This document shows positions 23,576 through 33,229 of a stretch of 40,901 nucleotides of DNA, piece by piece; position 1 is the stretch's first letter; the number at the start of each line of letters is the position of its first letter. The DNA is from an uncultured Clostridia bacterium (GTDB lineage: Bacteria > Bacillota > Clostridia > Christensenellales > CAG-917): the NCBI GenBank assembly GCA_944360115.1, contig CALVTH010000013.1, forward strand, positions 1 through 40,901, in the 5' to 3' direction. The notes under the pieces were generated by a model. That model was not told the origin of the DNA and ran no database searches. It saw nothing but the letters and a program-made list of their open reading frames with translations. The position numbers and the translations under genes are program-made.

Positions 23576-23938
23576 ATGACAGAAGACAGAGTCGTGGCGT
23601 TGCTCGCCAAATTTTCCGAAAATGTGCCGTCGGGGTCGGCGTTTGCGCTCGGCAACGCGCTGAGAAGCGCGCCTGACAATATGTTCGATTATCTGATAAC
23701 CTTTCCGACCAAATCGGCGGGAATCACCGTGGCGTTGTCCATATTTCTCGGCGGTCTCGGTGTGGACAGATTCTATGTCGGGGACATCGGTCTCGGCGTG
23801 GCAAAGCTGCTCTTCGGTTGGATTACCTTCGGAATCTGGTATCTCGTGGACATTTTCCTGTGTTACAGAAAGGCGAGGAAGGTCAATTTCGAAAGGCTGA
23901 TGAACGCAATCGCCGCGCCGCCCGCGTACGCCTACTGA
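23576..23938 (+). CDS. TM2-domain membrane protein
   Basis: The protein has 120 residues. The TM2 domain covers about residues 45-105: KSAGITVALSIFLGGLGVDR, then FYVGDIGLGVAKLLFGW and GIWYLVDIFLCYRKARKVN. This is the usual pair of short membrane helices with the central G-x-x-G-x-x-RFY-x-G motif and the closing W-x-x-D. The N-terminal ~45 residues are soluble. TM2 proteins are widespread and their function in bacteria is not settled. ATG at 23576 follows GGGAGG, and the gene has its own near-consensus promoter and terminator, so it stands alone. Confidence 0.85.
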   Translation: MTEDRVVALLAKFSENVPSGSAFALGNALRSAPDNMFDYLITFPTKSAGITVALSIFLGGLGVDRFYVGDIGLGVAKLLFGWITFGIWYLVDIFLCYRKARKVNFERLMNAIAAPPAYAY

Positions 23939-24057
23939 GAAGCGGGCGTTCTCGTGTCCGTATAGACGGGCAGGCGTCGGGCGTCGCGCGGCGAGCGGGC
24001 GCGCCGGTGACGCTTCGGACGGTTGCGGGCGGGAGACCTGCCGACGCGACGACGATT

Positions 24058-24079
24058 AAACCGCGAGAGCGGTTTTTTT
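24058..24079 (+). terminator. Intrinsic terminator after the TM2 gene
   Basis: AAACCGC (24058-24064), GAGA tetraloop, GCGGTTT (24069-24075), then T residues to 24079. It sits 120 bp after the stop and just before the pgk promoter. Confidence 0.85.
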
Positions 24080-24101
24080 GTCGGGTCGGATGCGATATTT
24101 C

Positions 24102-24130
24102 TTGCTATGCGTGCGGGCGTGTGATATAAT
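24102..24130 (+). promoter_or_regulatory. pgk promoter
   Basis: TTGCTA (24102-24107), a 17-bp spacer and a perfect TATAAT (24125-24130), about 55 bp before the pgk start, with AAAGGAG as ribosome-binding site. Confidence 0.8.
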
Positions 24131-24184
24131 GTCTCAGATAAAAAAAGCGCGTTGCGCAACTTTTGATTTGAAAGGAGATTCCCT

Positions 24185-25483
24185 ATGAGCAAAATGACTA
24201 TCAAGGATGTCGATGTCAAGGGCAAGAAGTGCCTCACCCGCGTCGACTTCAATGTTCCTATGGTCGACGGCGTTATCACCGACGAAAACCGCATCAACGG
24301 CGCACTGCCCACCATCAAGTATCTGATGGAGCACGGCGCGAAGGTTATCCTTTGCTCTCATCTCGGCAAGCCGCACAACATTTTCACACCCGGATTCGGT
24401 CTTACCAAGAAAGAGAAGAAAGCGGTGGAAGCCCTGCCCGCCGACGAGCAGGCAAAGGCTAAGGAAGAGTATATCGCCAAAGCTCTCAAGAACGACCCCA
24501 AGAAATTCTCGCTCAAGCCCGTCGCCGACAGGCTTGCCGAGATATTCCCCGGCAAGGTCACTTTCGCCACCGACCTCGTGGGCGACGACGCGCACGCCAA
24601 GGTCGCGGCGCTCAAGGACGGCGAGTGCGTGCTTCTCGAGAACACCCGTTTCGACGCGGGCGAAGAGAAGAACAGCGAGGAGCTGTGCAGGAAACTTGCC
24701 GATTTCTGCGACATTTATGTCAATGACGCTTTCGGTACGGCGCACCGCGCGCACGCCACTACGGCGGGCATAGTGCAATACGGCTTCGCGCCCGTCGCCG
24801 TCAGCGGTTTCCTCATCGAGAAGGAACTCAAATTCCTCGGCGGCGCGGTCGAAAATCCCGCCCGTCCTTTCGTTGCCATTCTCGGCGGTGCGAAGGTGTC
24901 CGACAAAATCGGCGTCATCGACAACCTCATCGGCAAGTGCGACGCGCTCATCATCGGCGGTGGTATGGCATACACCTTCCGCGCGGCAATGGGCTATAAG
25001 GTGGGCAACAGCCTCCTCGAAGAGGACAAAATCGAACTCGCCAAGAGCCTTATGGCAAAGGCGCAGGAGAAGGGCGTCAAACTTATGCTGCCCGTCGACA
25101 ATGTCATCGCGGACGCGTTCAGCAACGACGCCAACACTCAGGTTGTCGCGGGCGACATTCCCGACGGCTGGATGGGGCTTGACATCGGTCCCGAGACCGT
25201 CAAGGCGTACAGCGAAGAGATAAAGAAAGCCAAGACCGTGGTGTGGAACGGGCCTATGGGCGTGTTCGAAATGGAGAATTTCGCAAAGGGTACCAAGGCC
25301 GTGGCGGCGGCGCTTGCCGAGACCGACGCGGTGACCATCATCGGCGGCGGCGACAGCGCGGCGGCGGTTGCGCAGCTGGGCTATGCCGACAAGATGACCC
25401 ACATTTCCACGGGCGGCGGCGCGTCTCTCGAATTCCTCGAAGGCAAGGTTCTGCCCGGTATCGCCTGCCTGAACGACAAATAA
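24185..25483 (+). CDS. pgk: Phosphoglycerate kinase
   Basis: The protein has 432 residues, about 35 more than the ~395 of most bacterial enzymes. It converts 1,3-bisphosphoglycerate and ADP to 3-phosphoglycerate and ATP in glycolysis. It opens with the substrate motif [11 protein letters not shown], then [42 protein letters not shown], and the nucleotide-binding end with [30 protein letters not shown] and [12 protein letters not shown]. The extra length is an insertion after LGKPHN (roughly residues 64-100, [20 protein letters not shown]), an expansion seen in some Clostridia. It has a strong promoter and AAAGGAG, starts at ATG 24185, and is followed by tpiA and gpmI. Confidence 0.97.
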   Translation: MSKMTIKDVDVKGKKCLTRVDFNVPMVDGVITDENRINGALPTIKYLMEHGAKVILCSHLGKPHNIFTPGFGLTKKEKKAVEALPADEQAKAKEEYIAKALKNDPKKFSLKPVADRLAEIFPGKVTFATDLVGDDAHAKVAALKDGECVLLENTRFDAGEEKNSEELCRKLADFCDIYVNDAFGTAHRAHATTAGIVQYGFAPVAVSGFLIEKELKFLGGAVENPARPFVAILGGAKVSDKIGVIDNLIGKCDALIIGGGMAYTFRAAMGYKVGNSLLEEDKIELAKSLMAKAQEKGVKLMLPVDNVIADAFSNDANTQVVAGDIPDGWMGLDIGPETVKAYSEEIKKAKTVVWNGPMGVFEMENFAKGTKAVAAALAETDAVTIIGGGDSAAAVAQLGYADKMTHISTGGGASLEFLEGKVLPGIACLNDK

Positions 25484-25500
25484 GCAAAAACGCAAAAACG

Positions 25501-25540
25501 CGGGTTCAACGAAGCAAAACGGTCGTTGAACCCGTCGTTT
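25501..25540 (+). terminator. Long hairpin between pgk and tpiA
   Basis: CGGGTTCAACG (25501-25511) pairs perfectly over 11 bp with CGTTGAACCCG (25524-25534), loop 12 nt, followed by TCGTTT. The weak T-tract suggests partial termination or a stabilising 3' end for pgk mRNA rather than a full stop. Confidence 0.55.
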
Positions 25541-25724
25541 GAGCCGCAATGGTCGTTCTGTTCCGTTTGTCGCAACCGTCGTCGGGCGGTGAAGCGGCGT
25601 CGCCGATTGCGGTGCGTCGTTAGCCTCGGGCGGGCAGCGCGGGCGGAGTGCGCGACCGCACGACGAAAACCACAAAGAAAATTTGCCGCGTGAAAACGCG
25701 ACTTCGAATTAAAGGAGAAACATT

Positions 25725-26474
25725 ATGCGCAGACCCATTATCGCGGGAAACTGGAAGATGAACAACACCATAGCCGACACCAAGGCTCTCGTCAAGGACC
25801 TCATCCCTCTCGTCAAGGACGCGAAGTGCGATGTCGTCATCTGCACCCCTTACACCGACCTTGCGGCGGCCGTCGAAGCCACTGCGGGCACCAATATCAA
25901 GGTGGGTGCGGAGAATGTCCACTGGGCTGAAAAAGGCGCGTTCACGGGTGAAATCAGCGCGAAGATGCTTGTCGAACTCGGTGTGGAATATGTCATTATC
26001 GGGCACAGCGAGAGAAGGCAGTATTTTGGCGAGACCGACGAGACCGTCAATATGCGCGTCAAGGCGGCGCTTGCCGCGGGACTCAAGCCCATTATCTGCG
26101 TGGGCGAACTGCTCGAAGAGCGCGAGAGCGGCAAGACCGAAGAGGTCGTCACCCGTCAGACCAGGGCGGCGTTCAAGGATATAGACAAGAGCGAACTCGA
26201 CAACATCGTCATCGCATACGAACCCGTGTGGGCAATCGGCACGGGCAAGACGGCGACGGCTCAGGACGCCAACGACACCATAAAGGTCATCCGCGACACC
26301 ATGGCGGAACTCTATTGCCCCAAGTGCGCCGAAGAAAAGGTGCGTATTCAGTACGGCGGCAGCATGAACCCCAAGAACGCTTCCGAACTCATGGCGATGC
26401 CCGAAATCGACGGCGGACTCATCGGCGGCGCGTCCCTCAAGGCGGAGGACTTCTCCAAGGTCGTCAACTTCTGA
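25725..26474 (+). CDS. tpiA: Triosephosphate isomerase
   Basis: The protein has 249 residues, full length. It interconverts dihydroxyacetone phosphate and glyceraldehyde 3-phosphate. Catalytic residues are all present: Lys11 in AGNWKMN, His94 in IIGHSERRQYFGE and Glu166 in AYEPVWAIGTGK. The phosphate-binding end has IQYGGSMNPKNASELM and GGLIGGASLKAEDF. The ATG at 25725 has AAAGGAG upstream. It follows pgk after 241 bp that contain an 11-bp-stem hairpin; no clear promoter was seen there, so it may be read through from pgk at a reduced level. A UUCG-type terminator ends it. Confidence 0.97.
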   Translation: MRRPIIAGNWKMNNTIADTKALVKDLIPLVKDAKCDVVICTPYTDLAAAVEATAGTNIKVGAENVHWAEKGAFTGEISAKMLVELGVEYVIIGHSERRQYFGETDETVNMRVKAALAAGLKPIICVGELLEERESGKTEEVVTRQTRAAFKDIDKSELDNIVIAYEPVWAIGTGKTATAQDANDTIKVIRDTMAELYCPKCAEEKVRIQYGGSMNPKNASELMAMPEIDGGLIGGASLKAEDFSKVVNF

Positions 26475-26500
26475 CGGTTGCAACGGCGTGACAAAACCGC

Positions 26501-26526
26501 AAAGCGGCGCTTCGGCGCCGCTTTTT
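26501..26526 (+). terminator. Intrinsic terminator after tpiA
   Basis: AAAGCGGCGC (26501-26510), TTCG tetraloop, GCGCCGC (26515-26521), then TTTTT. A textbook rho-independent terminator. Confidence 0.9.
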
Positions 26527-26528
26527 CG

Positions 26529-26557
26529 TTGACTGGTGCAGGGCGGTGTGGTACAAT
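26529..26557 (+). promoter_or_regulatory. gpmI promoter
   Basis: TTGACT (26529-26534), a 17-bp spacer and TACAAT (26552-26557), immediately after the tpiA terminator and about 45 bp before the gpmI start. Confidence 0.78.
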
Positions 26558-26602
26558 TTCGGCGAAAAATAAAAGCCGCTTTGCGGCTTCGAGAGGTTTT
26601 TT

Positions 26603-28171
<1,569 letters not shown>

Positions 28172-28241
28172 CGCGTCCGCCGTACCGTTCGCCGCACGCG
28201 ACGGCGCAAACGCGACGATGACAAGCCGATAAAGGCAAAAT

Positions 28242-28273
28242 AAAACCCGTTTTCCGAGGAAAGCGGGTTTTTT
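28242..28273. terminator. Bidirectional terminator between gpmI and the antiporter gene
   Basis: AAAACCCG (28242-28249) pairs with CGGGTTTT across a TTTTCC/GGAAAG inner stem, followed by TTTTTT (28268-28273). On the minus strand a T-rich tail also follows, so it can serve both convergent genes. Confidence 0.8.
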
Positions 28274-28340
28274 GCAATCTGTCTGCGGCGCCTTTGCCTA
28301 CGACGGCTCGGGCGCGTTTCGGCGGCGGGAGCGCGGCGGG

Positions 28341-29744
28341 TCAGTCCTTGTCGTCCGATTCCGCGGACGCGTCGCCATCGGAGGTCGCGTCACCCTCGGA
28401 AGCGGGGGCGTCGGATTCGCCGTTGCCGTCGTAACCGTCGATGAGGTCGGGTTTGCCGATTTCGGGGATGTCGCTCATTATGCAGGGCTGCGCGGGCACG
28501 ACGAGAGTGCCGTCACCGTTGTCGACGGGGGGCAGCGACTGCTCTTTGCGGTAGGTCAGCTTGAGGAGCAGAGGAGTGAGCAGGGTGGTCACTATGATGA
28601 GGATGAGCACGAAAGGCATAATGCCGGGGTCGATGAGCTGCGGGTTGGCGTCGATACCTTTCTGCGCGCAGACTAGGACGACTTCGGCGCGCACCATCAT
28701 GCCTATGCCGACGCGGGCGCTGTCCTTGATGCCGTAGCGGCAGGCGAGTGCGCCCAGACCGCAACCGAGGAATTTGCCCAGCATGCCCGCCAGCACGAAT
28801 ACGAAGCCGAAGCCCACCATGGTTGCGCTTATGGTGTCGAAGGACGCCGTCACGCCGATGTTGGCGAAGAATACGGGGGCGAAAATCATGTAGTTGCTGA
28901 TCTCGATCTTCTTGTCGACATACTCGGATTCGCTGAGACCCGCGAGCGTGAGACCCGCCACATAAGCGCCCGTTATGTCCGCCACGCCGAACCATGTCTC
29001 GGCGGCGTAGGCGAACAGGAAGCATATCGCGAAGCTGATTATGGGGATACGCCTGGTGTGGGGATGACGGCGGGAGATGAATTTGATGAGATAGCGCAGG
29101 GCGATGCCGACGGCGATTGCGGCGACGAAGAAGGCTATCATCATGCCGATTGCCTTGCCGATGTCGCTGGCGCTGCCCGTGGTGTCGAGGCTGATGAAAA
29201 GGGAGAGCAGTATGACGCCGATTATGTCGTCGAGAATGGCGGCGGCGATGATCGAGGCGCCCACTTTGGAATTGAGTTTTCCCAGTTCCTTGAGTGCGGC
29301 GACGGTTATGGACACGGAAGTGGCGGCGAGCACGGTGCCGTAGAACAGGCAGGAATAGAGGTCGTGTTGGCTGAGCCCCGTGAAATTGCCGCCGTGGAGC
29401 ATGAGCACCGCGGCGAGGAAGCCGAACAGAAGCGGGAACATCACGCCCATGACGGTGATGACTACGCTGGGCGCGCCTGTGCGTTTGAACTGTTTGAGGT
29501 CGGTGCCGAGACCCGCCGAGAACATTATGAGTATGACGCCTATCTTGGCGAGGAAGGAAAGCCCTTCCATGGCGGTATCCGTGAGCACGGTTTGTCCGGG
29601 AATATACTTGATGAGCCCTATGACGATACCCGCAAGAATCATTCCTATGACCTGCGGCAGACCGAGTTTTTTCCCGAGGAGAGAGAGAAGTTTGGAAACA
29701 AGGAGTATCAGAGCCAGCGGCAACAACAGTTCGTCGACATTCAT
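28341..29744 (-). CDS. Kef/CPA2-type cation:proton antiporter
   Basis: The protein has 467 residues with about 12-13 membrane helices. It opens LLLPLALILLVSKLLSLLGK then KLGLPQVIGMILAGIVIGL. The ion-binding helix reads SIIAAAILDDIIGVILLSL, where the paired Asp (DD) marks a CPA family transport site, and a GMMVRAEVVLVCAQKG helix follows near the end. There is no TrkA-N or RCK domain; the last ~60 residues are an acidic cytoplasmic tail. Likely role: exchange of Na+ or K+ for H+ at the membrane. ATG at 29744 lies 8 nt after GGGAGG and is preferred to the GTG three codons earlier. A TTGACT/TATAAC promoter lies upstream. Confidence 0.85.
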   Translation of the reverse strand: MNVDELLLPLALILLVSKLLSLLGKKLGLPQVIGMILAGIVIGLIKYIPGQTVLTDTAMEGLSFLAKIGVILIMFSAGLGTDLKQFKRTGAPSVVITVMGVMFPLLFGFLAAVLMLHGGNFTGLSQHDLYSCLFYGTVLAATSVSITVAALKELGKLNSKVGASIIAAAILDDIIGVILLSLFISLDTTGSASDIGKAIGMMIAFFVAAIAVGIALRYLIKFISRRHPHTRRIPIISFAICFLFAYAAETWFGVADITGAYVAGLTLAGLSESEYVDKKIEISNYMIFAPVFFANIGVTASFDTISATMVGFGFVFVLAGMLGKFLGCGLGALACRYGIKDSARVGIGMMVRAEVVLVCAQKGIDANPQLIDPGIMPFVLILIIVTTLLTPLLLKLTYRKEQSLPPVDNGDGTLVVPAQPCIMSDIPEIGKPDLIDGYDGNGESDAPASEGDATSDGDASAESDDKD

Positions 29745-29777
29745 ATCCTCCACCTCCCGTGAATGTTGTCCTCAGCA

Positions 29778-29806
29778 GTTATACACCCTTAAATGGAATA
29801 AGTCAA
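29778..29806 (-). promoter_or_regulatory. Promoter of the antiporter gene
   Basis: On the minus strand: TTGACT (29806-29801), a 17-bp spacer, TATAAC (29783-29778), about 34 bp before the ATG. Confidence 0.75.
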
Positions 29807-30009
29807 GCCGCGGGGAGAACAACTTAAAAGGCGCGACCGCGGATGCCCGCCGCGCGGGCGCGCGGGAGACACATTTTTGTCCGCAGGCGGATGAGGATTA
29901 AAAAATCGCAAGGAAGTATTGCGCAAAAACGAAGTTTATCGGATATTTTGAGCATATAAACACCGAAAATGCGTCGATTGCGCCGCGGACGGCAAAGGGC
30001 GTCATTCGT

Positions 30010-30039
30010 TTGACATCGCTTTTGCGAGCGTGGTAAAAT
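30010..30039 (+). promoter_or_regulatory. Promoter of the small membrane protein gene
   Basis: TTGACA (30010-30015), an 18-bp spacer and TAAAAT (30034-30039), 33 bp before the ATG at 30073. The rest of the 29807-30009 spacer holds no gene that I can support. Confidence 0.7.
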
Positions 30040-30072
30040 ATACAAGACCAAATAAGGAACGGCAGGTAGAGA

Positions 30073-30516
30073 ATGTCGGAACTGCTCACGGTTGCCATAG
30101 GCGCGATAGGTGCGCTCATCGGTCTCGTCGGACTCATGGTGTTCGGCGGGGGCGTCTTTCTCGTCGTTCTCTTTTTCCGCAAACTGCCCGTGGGTTTCCG
30201 CGCCGCGCTGTCGACGGCGGCGACCTATTGCGTGGCGGTGACGGTCATGCGCAGTTACGCGTTGCAGGCAATGGATCTCATAATGCTCAGATCAATGCTC
30301 AACGCCTGTTGCATTTTCGGACTTTCGGGGCTTTGCCTGTCCCTCGTCGGAAGTTCGTCCCTCGAAAACGGACCTTTCGCGATATGGTCCCGCCGCAATC
30401 GTCTTGCGGGTATCGGGGGAGTGTACGCGGCGCGCAAAGTCGCCGCAATCGAAGGCAAAAACAATTGTTTCACGCCTTGCGAATTTGTCAAGGTGTCACC
30501 GGTGTTGCTCATCTGA
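30073..30516 (+). CDS. Small membrane protein of unknown function
   Basis: The protein has 147 residues with three or so hydrophobic segments: about 4-34 (TVAIGAIGALIGLVGLMVFG onward), 45-63 (LSTAATYCVAVTVMRSYAL) and 76-92 (MLNACCIFGLSGLCLSL). The C-terminal ~50 residues are basic and soluble, with KNNCFTPCEF near the end. No signal peptide or known domain is recognised. It has its own near-consensus promoter and a modest GGTAGA ribosome-binding site, and lies 94 bp before the ABC exporter genes, where no second promoter was obvious; it might be the first gene of that unit. Function unknown. Confidence 0.7.
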   Translation: MSELLTVAIGAIGALIGLVGLMVFGGGVFLVVLFFRKLPVGFRAALSTAATYCVAVTVMRSYALQAMDLIMLRSMLNACCIFGLSGLCLSLVGSSSLENGPFAIWSRRNRLAGIGGVYAARKVAAIEGKNNCFTPCEFVKVSPVLLI

Positions 30517-30610
30517 GACGCTTTACGGCGAATAATCGTGCTTGCGCGCTGCGCGGGCTTTTTCATATATTTCGGTGCGCGTGCGCACAATAACTTCAGG
30601 AGAAAATGCG

Positions 30611-31501
30611 ATGTTAAAGATAACCAATCTCAAAAAAGTGTACCCCAAGAGCGACCGCGTCGCGGTTGACGACATTTCCTTCGAACTCCGTCCCGGCGAG
30701 ATATTCGGATTCCTCGGTCAGAACGGCGCGGGCAAAAGCACGACCATAAAGTGCCTGACGGGCATACTGCCCTTCGACGAGGGCACCATCGAGGTGTGCG
30801 GCTACGACATTCAGAAGGAGCCCATCAAAGCCAAGATGAACATGGGTTATGTCCCCGACAACCACTCCGTCTACGAGAAGCTGACGGGCAGGGAATATGT
30901 CAACTATGTCGCCGACCTCTACCGCGTGTCCAAGCAGGACAGGACGGAGAGACTGGAGAAATTCCTCGACCTGTTCAAGCTCCGTTTCGCCGTCGACAGG
31001 CAGATCAAATCCTACTCCCACGGTATGAAGCAGAAAATCTGCATCATCGCCGCGCTCATTCACGAGCCGAAGCTGTGGGTGCTCGACGAGCCGATGATGG
31101 GTCTCGACCCCCAGTCCACCGCCGAGATTATCGCCTATATGCGCGAGCACTGCGCAAAGGGCAACACCGTTTTCTTCTCCAGCCATAACCTCGACCTCGT
31201 CAAGAGGCTGTGCCACCGCGTGGCAATCATCAACGAAGGTCACCTCATCGACTGCTTCGACCTCGCGGGCAACGAGGAGAACAAAGCCAACCTCGAAGAA
31301 AGGTTCTTCAAGATTACGGGCACCTACGAAAGAAGGTTGTTCGAGGATTATGTTGCGCAGGAACAGGAAGAATTCCGTCCCGACATCGACGCCGTCTCCG
31401 ACAGCGAAGCCGCTGCCGACTCGGGCTTCGTGCGCGAAGCCGTAGAGGAGAGCGCGGACGCGCCCGCCGAAGCGCAAAGCAAGACCGACGCGGAGGAGTA
31501 A
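30611..31501 (+). CDS. ABC transporter ATP-binding protein (ABC-2 exporter type)
   Basis: The protein has 296 residues. Walker A is GQNGAGKS (36-43), the signature is the variant YSHGMKQK (135-142), Walker B is LWVLDEP (155-161), and the switch His is in FFSSHNLDLVKRLC. The overall form matches the DRA/CcmA-like ATPases that power ABC-2 permeases. The last ~60 residues form an unusual acidic, Ala/Asp/Glu-rich tail with no domain. ATG at 30611 follows AGGAG; an earlier frame start is ignored. It is 3 bp from the permease gene and, with the Ig-like surface protein, forms a probable operon. The exported substrate is unknown. Confidence 0.9.
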   Translation: MLKITNLKKVYPKSDRVAVDDISFELRPGEIFGFLGQNGAGKSTTIKCLTGILPFDEGTIEVCGYDIQKEPIKAKMNMGYVPDNHSVYEKLTGREYVNYVADLYRVSKQDRTERLEKFLDLFKLRFAVDRQIKSYSHGMKQKICIIAALIHEPKLWVLDEPMMGLDPQSTAEIIAYMREHCAKGNTVFFSSHNLDLVKRLCHRVAIINEGHLIDCFDLAGNEENKANLEERFFKITGTYERRLFEDYVAQEQEEFRPDIDAVSDSEAAADSGFVREAVEESADAPAEAQSKTDAEE

Positions 31502-31504
31502 TCT

Positions 31505-33205
31505 ATGAACACCGGCATTTCCTGGCTCAGCATCAAAACGCTGCTGCGGCTCGAATTGCGTTCCAGGTTCGGCTCCCGCGTGGAGACCCCCGTCAAGACG
31601 CACATCGGACGCGCGGTCAACATTCTCTTCACCCTTATCGTTTACGGTATTCTCGTGCTCGGTATCTACTACCTTGCCGATATGTTCATAGTCCGCTCCG
31701 AACTGCGGTACGAGTTCCTCGTGTTCTCGACCGTGTTCACAATGGTGATTGCCACGGCGGTAGCGACGGGCAATGTCGTCAAGAATCTGTACATGAGCGG
31801 CGACAACGAGCTTTTGCTCCGTTTCCCCGTCAACGGCGCGGAAATCCTGATTGCAAAGTCGATATACTGCTTCATACACAATCTCATCATCAACGCTTTG
31901 CTGATGCTGCCTTTCTACATCGTTTTCGGTGTGGTGACCAAGGCGGGGGCGGGATATTATTTCGCCAGCATAGGCGTCATGGTGCTCGCGGTGTTGTTGC
32001 CCTATTTCATCGCCAACCTCGTCGCCATTCCCGTGATGATGCTCACCAACTTCGTCAAGAACCAGTTCCTGCTGGTGCTCATCATCCTCATCGCGCTCAT
32101 CTGCGCGGGCTTCATCCTCTATATGACCGCCCTCAAGGGTATTCTCAATTACCTCGGCGAGGAGAATGTCAGCCTGTTCTCGGGCAGCATGATAATGCGC
32201 TACAGGGAAGTGGCGGCAAAGTGCTATCCGCTCAAGTGGTACGCCACTTTGCTCGCTGGCACTCCCTACGGCTTCTCCAGCGCGGAAGTGGGGCTTTCCT
32301 TCCTCTACATCTTCCTGATGACGGCGGCGGTCGGCGTGGCGGCGTATTTGGTCACCGTGAAGTTCTACTATAAGACGATATTGAACGGTATCGAGACCGA
32401 GAAGGTGTCCTTCCACAGAAAGACGCCCAACACCTGCCGCACGGTATTCGGCACGCTGTTGCACCGCGAATTCTATCTCATACTCCGTTCGTTCAACTAT
32501 TCCTTCCAGTATCTGGCAATGGCGGTTGCGGCGCCCGTTATGGTGTACTACTGCAACGACCTTGCCGCCACCATGGGCAAGGACAGCGTCGGCGCGGCAA
32601 TCGTGCCCGGGCTTACCCTCATGGTCATCATCATCTTCGTGGCGATAATAGTGTCGTTCGCCTCCACATCCATTTCGCGTGAGGGCAACGCCTTCTATCA
32701 CACGAAGATAATTCCCGTAAGTTACACCGTACAGGTGTCCGTCAAACTCTTCCTTTATGCCATAGTCGCCACGGCTTCCGTGGTGCTGTCGTGCATAATC
32801 GTCGCCGCGGCGTTCGGCACGGAAGAGGCGGGCAACCTGCTCAGCCCGCTGGATATAGGCTGCATTTTCGCCATATCCGAGATGACGGTGCTTTCGCTGA
32901 CCTGCCTTGCGATATGGGCGGATGTCAGGTCGCCGATATTCAATGTCGTCGGCGACGGCGAACTCGTCAGCGCCAACAAGAACCTCGCCGTGTCGTTGCT
33001 GGTCGGCATCTTCGTGGCTGTGGTCTACGGTGTGATAGCCATGATACTCGGCTTCCTGCCCATAGAAATCGGCGGTTTCAGCGTCGTCGACGGGCTGGGA
33101 GATGTCTATCTCATACTCTCTATGGTATCCCTCGTCATTCTCGGCATAAGCCTCACCATGCTGTATGTCAATCTCGACAAGCGTTACCAGAAGATTGCGC
33201 CCTGA
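31505..33205 (+). CDS. ABC-2 type exporter permease
   Basis: The protein has 566 residues with about 12 membrane helices arranged as two six-helix halves joined by a soluble loop around 290-320 (ETEKVSFHRKTPNTCRTVFG). The conserved start HIGRAVNILFTLIVYGILVL and the SGDNELLLRFPVNGAEILIA stretch (a coupling-helix region) fit the large ABC-2 permeases of Bacillota in which one polypeptide carries both half-transporters. It pairs with the ATPase gene 3 bp upstream. The substrate is not predictable from sequence. The stop is 24 bp before the surface-protein gene, with GAGAGG in between. Confidence 0.85.
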   Translation: MNTGISWLSIKTLLRLELRSRFGSRVETPVKTHIGRAVNILFTLIVYGILVLGIYYLADMFIVRSELRYEFLVFSTVFTMVIATAVATGNVVKNLYMSGDNELLLRFPVNGAEILIAKSIYCFIHNLIINALLMLPFYIVFGVVTKAGAGYYFASIGVMVLAVLLPYFIANLVAIPVMMLTNFVKNQFLLVLIILIALICAGFILYMTALKGILNYLGEENVSLFSGSMIMRYREVAAKCYPLKWYATLLAGTPYGFSSAEVGLSFLYIFLMTAAVGVAAYLVTVKFYYKTILNGIETEKVSFHRKTPNTCRTVFGTLLHREFYLILRSFNYSFQYLAMAVAAPVMVYYCNDLAATMGKDSVGAAIVPGLTLMVIIIFVAIIVSFASTSISREGNAFYHTKIIPVSYTVQVSVKLFLYAIVATASVVLSCIIVAAAFGTEEAGNLLSPLDIGCIFAISEMTVLSLTCLAIWADVRSPIFNVVGDGELVSANKNLAVSLLVGIFVAVVYGVIAMILGFLPIEIGGFSVVDGLGDVYLILSMVSLVILGISLTMLYVNLDKRYQKIAP

Positions 33206-33229
33206 CGCATTGTCCGAGAGGTATTCCAA

